A stretch of DNA of 64,000 nt from Zarea fungicola (lineage: Eukaryota > Ascomycota > Sordariomycetes > Hypocreales > Cordycipitaceae), in assembly GCA_900169235.1 (NCBI GenBank), contig FWCC01000087.1, positions 1 through 64,000 on the forward strand, written 5' to 3'. Positions 23,605 through 31,902 of this stretch are shown here, piece after piece. The position numbers were made by a program, and so were the translations under genes. The notes below the pieces were generated by a model. That model made no database searches, had not been told where the DNA came from, and worked only from the letters and a program-made list of their open reading frames with translations. The first letter of the stretch is position 1. The number at the start of each line of letters is the position of its first letter.

Positions 23605-25440
23605 TCACATTGAATCCTCCATCTGCCGACTGCGTGTGCGTGTCCAGTTATCCTTGTCTTCTTTGCCACCTTTGCTCTCCAAACCCATGCCGCGCTCGAC
23701 CCATTCCTTACTTTCCATGTGGCTGAGTCGACTGAGAGCACGAGCAAAGGCAAATGCCTCTTCCTCGCCTGAGAATAGGTTCGATGCCTTGAGCTTCTCG
23801 GCACTGCTGTCTATGTCCGTCAGAATATCCTCGACCACGGAGTCTACATCCCTGGCAGGCTTGGACTGAGGCGATGAAGTCGACGCCGCTGCTGCCTGCG
23901 TGCTATTGCCCGCAAGTAGGCTCTCGGCAATCTCATCCCTAGAAACAAATAGCTCACCTAGCGGCCTCTCCGTAGTGAGCACCAACTTGGCGTTGCCCTC
24001 ATAGACGGCATCGATAAATGTAATGAACCGTCGCGCCAAGTCACGCTCTCGGATCGTCATGCCAGGCACGTCGGTGACTATGAAGGCATCGTAGCAGCGC
24101 ACCAGCTCGAGGTAATCAGCCGCCGACTTTGGCTGCCGAATCAGTTCGTCAAATGTGAACCATGCGCACCGCCCGCTCACGCGGGGCACAAATATCTCGC
24201 GACCCCAGACTTTTTGAGTCTCTGGGTGCGGTGCAAAGTGCTCCGTATCGCCCAAGAATCGGAACCATTTGTCTGCGTGCGAGTTGGCGTGATTGTCGAG
24301 CGGGGTGTGGTACACTCCCGACGGCGGGCGTGGGATTTTGCGGTAGTCGGTTGGTGAGTCCAGGTTAATAACGTGCAGTCGCGTCTTGAGGAGCTTTATT
24401 GCGGGAATAAATGAATCTCTTTGAATGCCGTTTTTGTACAGATCGTTGGGGTGTCTGTTTGATGTTGTAACCATGACCACACCATGTGACATAAGTGCCT
24501 CTAGAAGTCTAGTGGGAAATGTTAGAATCAACTCCCGAAAATCTTGATACTATGACGGCTCTTACCTTCTCAGAATCATGGCATCTGCAACATCTGTACA
24601 CTGAAATTCATCAAAACATAAGACATTGCCCTTTTCAGCAATGTCTGCGGCGACAAAAGGAACGGCGTCTATATCGTTACCATGCTCCATCTTCATCTTG
24701 TGTAAGCGCTTATGAACGTCCTGCATGAAGTTATGAAAGTGTATCCTCGTCTTGCTCTTGACAGAGGGTGGCAATGTGTCGTGGAAGAGGTTCATCAACA
24801 TAGTCTTGCCGCTGCCGACATCACCAAACAGATACAGTCCACGGGGCAGGTTGTCCGGAATCTCGCCAATGGCTGCCGCGCCGTTTCTCGAGCCACTGCC
24901 CCCAAATATTGAAGACAGCACGGACTTTTTCGGCTTCAGCGACTCGAGGCTTGGGTGTACGACAGGCGGTGCGTGGTAGTCGCGCAGCTCGTGGTAGAGG
25001 TGCTGCAGGCTTTCGATGATTCCTGTATTTGATGGCGGGGTTAGTCAAATGCCTGGCTTCATGGTTCCCCTTTTTTTGCTCCATATCTACCAGTTACCTC
25101 TTTGGTGATCATCGTTTCGCAGTTCGCCTGCCTCAACGCGGCGATCGTATTCCGCCAAAGGCCCTCCGCCACAATCATTGCTGATTTTGGCGTCGGCAAC
25201 AACCGTCGCAAGCATTCGCAATGGCGGGCCAGCGAGTTGCATGCACGGTAGCTGCTGCCGCTGCCGCTGTCCCTGTGTTGTTTGTCGCGTCAGCGGAGTA
25301 GCCGAGGCAATGCGCACGCCGGCTGCGGACCGCACCGAGCGACGAGGTTGGCTCTGCACGGTGACGGTGTTGCGAATACAGGTAGCGGAGGACGCTTGGA
25401 GCCGGCGCAGAGGCACCGTAGCCACCGTCCCACCCCGCAT
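23605..25440 (-). CDS. AFG1: AFG1/LACE1-type mitochondrial AAA ATPase
   Basis: Exons 25098-25440, 24566-25022 and 23605-24508 (introns of 75 and 57 bp) encode 567 residues. The N-terminus (1-90) is rich in Arg, Ser, Thr and Gln and poor in acidic residues, as expected of a mitochondrial presequence. The ATPase core has Walker A GDVGSGKT (181-188), and Walker B VLCFDEF (DE at about 252-253), followed by the sensor-like [21 protein letters not shown]. That last segment is a signature of the Afg1 family. Yeast Afg1 is a mitochondrial inner-membrane-associated protein that promotes turnover of misfolded or mitochondrially encoded cytochrome oxidase subunits. The C-terminus (about 470-530) carries an added Ser/Ala-rich linker. 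Only about 190 bp separate the start codon from the Harbinger-type element at 25631. Confidence 0.93.
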
Positions 25441-25627
25441 GATTTGAGTCGGATATTAATTTACAGGTTTCTTCGTCTGGTTGGGAATAATTTGGGGCAG
25501 GTCTGGTGGCTGCAAAACGTTTCGATATCTCGGCCGTTCGGTTTATTTCCATGATGGTGGAGTTGCAAGAGGGCCCGAGTTTCAGGTAATAACGGAGCTT
25601 GAAAAACATCGACCTAGTTACACCGAA

Positions 25628-25630
25628 TTA
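25628..25630. repeat. Left target site duplication TTA
   Basis: The three bases TTA directly before the left terminal inverted repeat are matched by TTA directly after the right one. A three-base TWA duplication is the hallmark of PIF/Harbinger insertion. Confidence 0.8.
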
Positions 25631-25653
25631 GTCCCTGAGCACGAGTTTCTGAA
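25631..25653. repeat. Left terminal inverted repeat
   Basis: A 23-bp inverted repeat matching 28801-28823 at 22 of 23 positions. The mismatch is C/T, compatible with deamination-type mutation. Confidence 0.92.
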
Positions 25654-26439
25654 TTATGAGATTTTCAGGGATTAAAAACTATAGTGGGGTTTTTATATGG
25701 CGCTTTGTTGTAAAAGGCACCGATTTTGATTTTTTTGAAATAATTATGACCCTAGTTAGAGTTATGTAAGTTTTTAAATGTATCTTTTTGCCGCTTAACC
25801 TTTTATAGTAATTACCCTATAGAGTTTAGAAATTTTATTATAGATTATAATAAAATTCTAAAAATATATGGTTTTTCTTATATGATTTTAAGGAAATATT
25901 ATATATCTATGAAAAATATAGAAGATAAAGCCATTAATGCTATAATTAATGATTTAATTGCTATAATTAAAAGCCTAATTGATTTTAAACTTAATGATAT
26001 AATTAGTGATATAATTTATATACTAATTATATGTGAATTAGGTCTTAAAGATGATTAGGTTGAATAGCTTTGTGTAGGGCTTATTAGGTAGAAGGTTTAT
26101 AAGCTGCTTATTGGCTGTAATAGTATATTTGTTGAGCTTTTTAGAATGTCTAAATTAATGTTTTTTGAATTAGTTAGCTGGCTATAGTAAAATATAGAAA
26201 TAAAGGATTCTTAGTGCCTTATAATTAAGATAAAAGTTCTTATTTTTCTATATGTAATCTATTAGGGTATAATATAGTGAATGGCGGTATACTTCTTCTA
26301 TTGTGCTTAAAGAATAGTTAGGAATATTATTTAGGAGGCGCTTAAAGCTTTTAGCTGCCTTTTTAAAGCTTTTATTATGCTACTTAGTTAGGAATTTATT
26401 AGTATTAAGATGGTAAAAGCAAAGCATTATTATTATTTC

Positions 26440-26890
26440 TATAGGTATATTGGTGTAATTAATGGGACTTATATTAAAGCTTTTATCCCTTATGCTAACT
26501 AGAAAAGGTACTTTAATTATTATAGACTAATATTATAGAATGTTCTTATTGCTGTAAAGCTAAATAGGACTTTTTTATATGTTCTAATTAGAGTGGAAGG
26601 ATTAGTTAATAATACTAGCTTGATTTAAGTTGCCCTATAGAAAAGCTTTTAAATACCTAAGAAAAGATTTTATGTAGTTAATATAGGCTTTAGTAGTGAG
26701 CTAGGATTGCTTATGCCTTTTATTAGGGTTAGATATTATCTTTAAGAATAGAAAAAAGGATAAGAGGCACTATAAAATTATAAAGAGTTATATAACCTTT
26801 ATTAATCTTAGCTTTAAATTATTATAGAGTAGGTCTTTAAGAGGGTTAAGTGAAAGTTTTGAATTCTTTGGTCTATTATGCTAGAATATT
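26440..26890 (+). pseudogene. Harbinger DDE transposase core, inactivated by transitions
   Basis: In one continuous frame with no frameshift the three catalytic positions can be aligned. GVINGTY has the first Asp codon now AAT at 26461-26463. YVVNIGF has the second Asp codon now AAT at 26680-26682. IIIE has the Glu codon GAG intact at 26827-26829. Both Asp to Asn changes are G-to-A, the complementary-strand product of C-to-T. The spacing between second Asp and Glu is 48 residues, which is the PIF/Harbinger value. In-frame stops are TAG or TGA at positions where Gln, Arg or Trp is expected. The segment KELYNL before the Glu motif is also typical. The upstream and downstream limits of the former gene are not resolved. 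Confidence 0.85.
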
Positions 26891-27976
26891 TTGCTAAAAA
26901 GTAATTATTAATAGTATATATAATAATAGGGCTATAGAACTTTATTTAAGTAAAGAAGGGTAAGGTTAATAAAATAGGGGAAAGGGATAAAGAAGAAATA
27001 TAAAAGGATATTAAGCTTTTTAATAAAATTAAGATATTTACTAATAAGAATGTTAATATTATAAATACTTAGGAATATAGGGAAAAGGTTATAATGGAAT
27101 AGTGGTAGGAATATATAGGCGTTGTTACTGCTTGTGCTATTGTAGGATTATTGGAGGATAATATAAGCAATGCTTATAGCGCTATGAGCGAATTTGAGAT
27201 AGATTTTATAGCTTTTCTTAATAAATATAATAATAATGAAGATAAAGATAATAATAATAATGATTTTTAGAGAGATTAAGATAAAATAGGGCTATTATAG
27301 CTAGTGGAAGTTAGCTAGTTAGAGGAGGTAAATTAAAGAGGATTAAAGCCTTATAATAGCTTTTTTTTTTATCCTAATTAGGAATTAATTAGGTAGCTAA
27401 GCTATTGCTAGTTGTTTATAGCTATGGCTAGCTGGTAGCTGTTTTTTTGCCACTATTAACTGCCTTTTCTTTATTTATTAGCTAATTAAAAGAGGGTAGA
27501 AAGTAAGGCTCTCGCTACTAATTATTATAACCTTTATTTATATAATTACTACTAAAATAATGCCAAAATAAATCTAAGCTATTAGAATTTTAGGTATACT
27601 TATTCCTTATTTATTTCTTTATACTATATTATTCTTTTCTTATTTAATAATATTCTAAAAATACCTAACTTTTTAATTATTTATTAAGCTATTATATTAG
27701 ATTATTTTTAAGCTATTGCTTACTAAGGAGCTAAGAAATAGGTCAATATCCTTATTAGTTACTATATCTTTTATCTATTCTTATATATCTTTATTAATAA
27801 TCTTAAATAGCTTATTATTATATGCCTATGGTGCTAACCTTTGCCCTTTAATCTACCTATTAATTGCCTGCTTAAGAAGTTATATTCTAGTAGTATTCCT
27901 TGCCTTTTAAGATGCCTTTTATGGTCTTTAAGAGGGCGACCTTAAGTGCCTAGTTGGCAGTGAGTCTGAGGATTCT

Positions 27977-28010
27977 CCTTCTTCTTCTTCCTCTTCTTCT
28001 TTTGCTACTT
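27977..28010. repeat. CTT-rich microsatellite inside the element
   Basis: An imperfect (CTT)n tract, TTCTCCTTCTTCTTCTTCCTCTTCTTCTT-like, lies within the decayed element. In the opposite strand it would encode an acidic or Lys/Glu run, compatible with a degraded ORF tail. Confidence 0.6.
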
Positions 28011-28800
28011 CTATTTATTAACAATGGGTACGCTTACCTGATTTTATTGCTGACTTTACTATTTATCTTATAGCTAGAAATATAATATTATATAGGTTAA
28101 TGTACTAAATACCCTTATGTTTTAATTATTTACTATGTGCTTTAGAAACCTTTAAAATTTGCTTTTAGTTATTATTTAATATTATAATAAAGCTAGTTTA
28201 CTAATTATACCTAGTTCTAGTATAAGCCCTGGCGCCTAGGTAAGCCTTAAATAATCCTCTTGCTTTATTAACCTTTGCTTTTAACTTTCTTTAATTAAAA
28301 TTCTTACTAGGAAAGTGGGATTATAATTCTAGGATAATCTCTTAGAAGACTTCTGCCTATTTAGATGGTTTTTTTACTACTAGCTAATTAGACCTCTTGG
28401 CCTCTAATAAGTGTTTAAGTAAGAAAAGGCTGTGTTCTTGTGTCTAATAACCTTGTGGCGATGAAGTGGAATTCTCTGTATCTTATGAGTCATTTCCACT
28501 AAAATGCTGGGCCTAAAGGGCTGCTTTTGATAGCTGAGATAGACTCTGTGACTCTAGCGGCGCTGGCGAGCCAGCTTCTGACCAAGGAGGGCTCTTTAGA
28601 GGCATAATTTGAGCGCTAAAAGCCTGTGAATATGATGTTTTTGACCGACTTGCAATTTAATTGATGAGGGGTCAAAAAATGGAAGCGCCACATTGCATAA
28701 AAACTGACTAGGGTCACAAAAAGGTACTTCCTATATATAACTTGGTGGTGGAAGTCTCTCTCTGACCTACTATGGTTTTTTTCCCTAGTATACTTTGGTT

Positions 28801-28823
28801 TTCGGAAACTCGTGCTCAGGGAC
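28801..28823. repeat. Right terminal inverted repeat
   Basis: The 23 bp are the inverted partner of 25631-25653 with one C/T mismatch, followed directly by the TTA duplication at 28824-28826. Confidence 0.92.
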
Positions 28824-29331
28824 TTAGGCCTAAATTCTAGCCTGTACCCCAACTCTCCAAGTCGCCACCTTTACAGAGTAAAAACGCAACTAAATTCAAC
28901 ATACGATAATTAGGTAGGAACCCCAGCAAACAGAAGCAGTGCTTAGTTATATCAACAGCGCCAATAGCAGAAGCAGCCAGAATAGCCAAAACAGTATCAA
29001 TAGCAAAAACAGTGGCAATGGCAGCGATAACAATAACAGTAAAAGCAGCAACCGCATTAACTGCATTAATGGCTTTCACAGCATTGAACAATAACAGTAG
29101 TTACTGGCAAAAGTAGTGAAGTGCTGCAAATGATATATGGTATGGTATTCATGATTGTACATTGCATTGAGCGATGAGAAAATAATTTATTTAATTGCTG
29201 AAGATGATGCTTATATAAACTCGCGTTACGTTTTGCATGGTTCTTAAACTCCGTTAGGCAAGTCTTACGAGTCTTTGCAAGAAACGGACGGGTCATAGGT
29301 GGTTGGACAGACTCAAGCCAGTCTTCCCTAA
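28824..29331. other. Flank of the transposon with Ser/Asn-type triplet repeat DNA
   Basis: No gene is supported. From about 28961 to 29115 the sequence is an imperfect purine-rich triplet tract (AGC, AAC, AAT, CAG units) that gives low-complexity translations in all frames on both strands. This explains the Ala/Val-rich minus-strand frame there, which I do not regard as a gene. Confidence 0.55.
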
Positions 29332-29489
29332 GAGGCGAGCTGTCTCTTTCAATGGCGCGATACAGGACAATAGTTGAGATGGTATGTAAGGACTCTCTAA
29401 AATTCACACCGAGGCGAGCTGTCTCTTTCAATGGCGCGATACAGGACAATAGTTGAGATGGTATGTAAGGACTCTCTAAAATTCACACC
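29332..29489. repeat. 79-bp perfect tandem duplication at the 3' end of the S58 peptidase gene
   Basis: Copy 1 is 29332-29410 and copy 2 is 29411-29489. The unit begins GAGGCGAGCTGTCTCTTTCA and ends CTAAAATTCACACC. Copy 2 contains the stop codon and the last Val codon of the minus-strand peptidase gene, so the duplication arose at the end of that gene. I saw no difference between the copies. Confidence 0.95.
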
Positions 29490-30721
29490 CGGAACCTCTT
29501 CCGCACATCTTTCGCTAGAGCATTTGACAACCCCGCATAGCTATACTTATCCATAATCTCCTTGAGCTTGTCCAGCGGCAATGCCTCAATGCGATGCCCT
29601 CTATTGCCAACCATTGTTTGCGCCATGCATAGCGCATTGTAAATGGCCTCTTCAGTAGCATCAGCTGTGGCCTCAAACAGAGCATTGATCGTCTGATCAT
29701 CCGCAGTCTCAATAGTCTGTACCCCCAATTTGAAGGGATCCACGGTGCGCACGTTCGAGTTGACACACTGCACCTGCGTCTTGTTGCCTGTGGAAAATGC
29801 AAGAAAGATATCTCCAGATGGGTTATGTCCATATCCTCCTACTCGCGCAAGACCGACTGTGGCACGTTTCGCGACGCGCTGAAGCTGGGTCGGATGCAGC
29901 GGCGCATCAGTGGCGATGATGATGATGATGGACCCGTCCTTGGTCTCCTTGGATGCGTCGGCCGCGTTCTTTGGCGCTTCTTGGCCAGCAGCTGCTGCCT
30001 TCTTGGCTGTCTCATCAGCGATAATGAGCCCGACAGGGACACCAGAGATACGAAGATGATGCTGGCGGCCGTAGTTGGCCTGCACCAGCGCCGCGACCGT
30101 GTAAGTCTTCCCTTCCTCGGCGGCAGGGACAAGTCGGCTGCTGGTGCCGGTCCCTCCTTTAAAGCCCTGACAGACCATGCCTGTTCCACCACCCGTATTA
30201 CCCTCCTGCACTGCATCACTCGTAGCGTTCTCCAGACCCGTTACAATGTGCTCGGGGGTCACAGCAAAGACGCCTAAATCGTTGAGGTGTCCATCAAAGG
30301 TCTCGCCGACGACAGGGAGAAGAAACCAGCCCACCTCTCCATCGTCGCCTTTGTAGTTTTTGAGAGCGTGTTGATAGATTCCAGTATATGCTTGGCCTAC
30401 TGCGAAGCTGTTGGTGAGAATAATTGGAGAGTGAAGCAGGCCTGTTTCTTCGATCCAATGTGTGCCAGTCATCTCACCGGAGCCGTTGAAGCGAAAGATT
30501 CCGGCATGGCATGCTTTGTGGAACCAGTCGTCGCGTGGCACAATGGTCGTCACACCAGTATTGACATTTCCATCATGTGAGTGAATGGACTGCGTATGAA
30601 CCCGAACACCAGGCACATCTGTAATTCCGTTCTTCGGGCCAGGAGACCACGAGCCTAAGAAGACAGACGGCACAATATCGCGGAGCCGAGCTCGCTGACT
30701 GTTTGAACTGGTAGCTGACAT
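29483..30721 (-). CDS. Peptidase family S58 (DmpA/BapA-like aminopeptidase, L-aminopeptidase/D-esterase type)
   Basis: A single exon of 412 residues; the ATG at 30721 is the first in frame (the codons before it open with TTG). Family marks: the N-terminal LRDIVPSVFLGSWSPGPKNGITDVPGVRVG-like block, NxGVTTIVPR, NGSGEMTG and GGGTGMVCQGFKGGTGTSSR. The segment GTSSR (about 191-196) contains the Ser that in DmpA becomes the N-terminal nucleophile after autocatalytic cleavage into two chains. The C-terminal NALCMAQTMVGNRGHRIEALP segment is typical. Between about 255 and 275 there is an Ala/Lys-rich insertion (KKAAAAGQEAPKNAADASKE) that looks disordered. No signal peptide, so it is probably intracellular. 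Natural substrates are unknown; relatives release N-terminal D- or beta-amino acids. Confidence 0.93.
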   Translation of the reverse strand: MSATSSNSQRARLRDIVPSVFLGSWSPGPKNGITDVPGVRVHTQSIHSHDGNVNTGVTTIVPRDDWFHKACHAGIFRFNGSGEMTGTHWIEETGLLHSPIILTNSFAVGQAYTGIYQHALKNYKGDDGEVGWFLLPVVGETFDGHLNDLGVFAVTPEHIVTGLENATSDAVQEGNTGGGTGMVCQGFKGGTGTSSRLVPAAEEGKTYTVAALVQANYGRQHHLRISGVPVGLIIADETAKKAAAAGQEAPKNAADASKETKDGSIIIIIATDAPLHPTQLQRVAKRATVGLARVGGYGHNPSGDIFLAFSTGNKTQVQCVNSNVRTVDPFKLGVQTIETADDQTINALFEATADATEEAIYNALCMAQTMVGNRGHRIEALPLDKLKEIMDKYSYAGLSNALAKDVRKRFRV

Positions 30722-31219
30722 AGTTGAGCGTTTCAAGCGAAATAACTTTACAGCACAAACGATGCATGCTCAGGGATGTCTCCTTTTAACGGCCAGATAC
30801 AGTTGTATATTAAACATGAGGGGTTCTTGACTTACAATGCTACATCACGCCACCCACATCAAAGCCAGTGGCTTCTGCCACTACACGCTAAGCTTTGGAT
30901 GCTGCAAGTGAGTCACCCCGGCCAAAACTATTGAAGATCATTTAGGCTGCTGTGGTCTTGATGCAGCCAGCCAATAGCATGCATATTCGCCAGGTTCTCC
31001 TTTCCACCTGCATCACTCATACCGCCAACACTGCCAATCGTTTTATATTGGGAAGCACAGCTAGTAGTCACAAATGCCCTTTCTGATAATATCCGATCGT
31101 CATTACGTCCGGCCAGTAGGCAGCTCACAACTAGGAATATTTATATATTGGAGAAGGAGCTCCATCATACAATCGCGTACTGGCGCCATTATTATTTTAT
31201 TGTTGACCACCACATTGGC
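30722..31219. other. Intergenic, no supported gene
   Basis: This spacer lies between two minus-strand genes, so it holds the promoter of the S58 peptidase and the 3' flank of the cupredoxin-like gene. No recognisable motif was found. Confidence 0.45.
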
Positions 31220-31902
31220 TTAATGCATGTACAGAGCGACGCCCAACACACCGGCCACAATCAATGTTGATACCCTTAAAATACCAGCCGAATTCTTCTT
31301 GTCGTCTTTACCATTGTTTTTGCTATCAGTGCTGTTGACTGTAGCGCCGTTGTTGTCAACAGAACTGTCTTTATCGACTAAGTCGCCACCATACACCGCA
31401 ATGCCGGGGGAAACAGCTCTCGCCAAATTGCTGGCCCTGCTTTTGTAGTCATCAAGGGTCTGGTTGGTACTCGGGTTGACGATACCGACCATGCCATTAG
31501 CGCACTCGTTCTCTTGTGACGAGTAGAACGGCATCGGGTCGGTATTGACGACCTTGACGCGGAACACCTTATCCTGTTCACGGCAAGCATCAGCATTTCT
31601 GGATCACGTTAAATAGGGATGCTGCTGAACTTCATCGAGCATACAGATTCGCCACTAGAGACCTCTACAAAGCCAGAGAAGAACCCAGTACCGAGCTGAA
31701 GCGGTGAGCAGGGAGACTGGTAGTCACCAGCAACAACACTGTGGTTAGAAGCCTCAAATTGAAATTCGAGCAAATCACCCGGCTCCGCGGCAACAGAATT
31801 GGGATCGAAGCGGTTGTCACTTTTGGCAGTGATTTTAATTACGTTTGCGCTTGCAACCGCCAAAACGGTCACAGCAGCGAAGATGGACGTGAAGGAAGGC
31901 AT
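31220..31902 (-). CDS. Cupredoxin-like (plastocyanin-like) secreted protein, probable GPI-anchored, copper site degenerate
   Basis: Exons 31645-31902 and 31220-31573 (71-bp intron) encode 203 residues. Residues 1-19 are a signal peptide. The cupredoxin fold is recognisable from VIKITAKSDNRFDPNSVAAEPGD, FEASNHSVV with a His, a Cys in SPCSPL, FFSGFVEV, and the C-terminal PMPFYSSQ...ECANGMVGIVN. In the usual fungal family the last block is FYCSQ...HCxxGMVGVIN, where Cys, His and Met bind copper. Here the first of these Cys is Ser and the His position is changed (NEC), so only part of the ligand set remains. A Ser/Asn/Lys-rich linker and a C-terminal hydrophobic segment (about 183-201) ending LYMH suggest a GPI-anchor signal. 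It is likely a cell-wall or membrane-surface protein rather than a redox enzyme (inference). Confidence 0.82.

Larger units (their letters stand above)
25631..28823 (+). mobile_element. PIF/Harbinger-type DNA transposon, RIP-degraded
   Basis: The element is 3193 bp and bounded by 23-bp terminal inverted repeats: GTCCCTGAGCACGAGTTTCT then GAA on the left, and the reverse complement differing by a single C/T on the right. TTA flanks both sides. The interior from about 25680 to 28430 is strongly AT-biased with TAG/TAA stops in all frames. The plus strand at about 26440-26880 nevertheless still reads as a Harbinger DDE transposase in one frame (see the pseudogene entry). The right-hand 390 bp are much less AT-rich, so mutation is uneven along the element. 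The minus strand at about 27700-28300 also shows a long frame with mostly transition-type stops and may be the accessory second ORF typical of Harbinger elements, but I do not recognise it. Confidence 0.88.

Noticed and set aside
27716..27910. Plus-strand hydrophobic ORF inside the transposon
   Set aside because: AT-rich DNA gives Ile/Leu/Tyr-rich translations by chance; the frame is not the transposase frame.
25631..28823. Tc1/mariner or Fot1/pogo assignment of the element
   Set aside because: Those families duplicate TA and have different transposase motifs. The TTA duplication and the 48-residue spacing between second Asp and Glu fit PIF/Harbinger instead.
28837..29091. Ala/Val-rich hydrophobic minus-strand ORF that looks like a membrane segment
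   Set aside because: It is produced by the triplet repeat tract at 28961-29115, not by a gene with ordinary codon usage.
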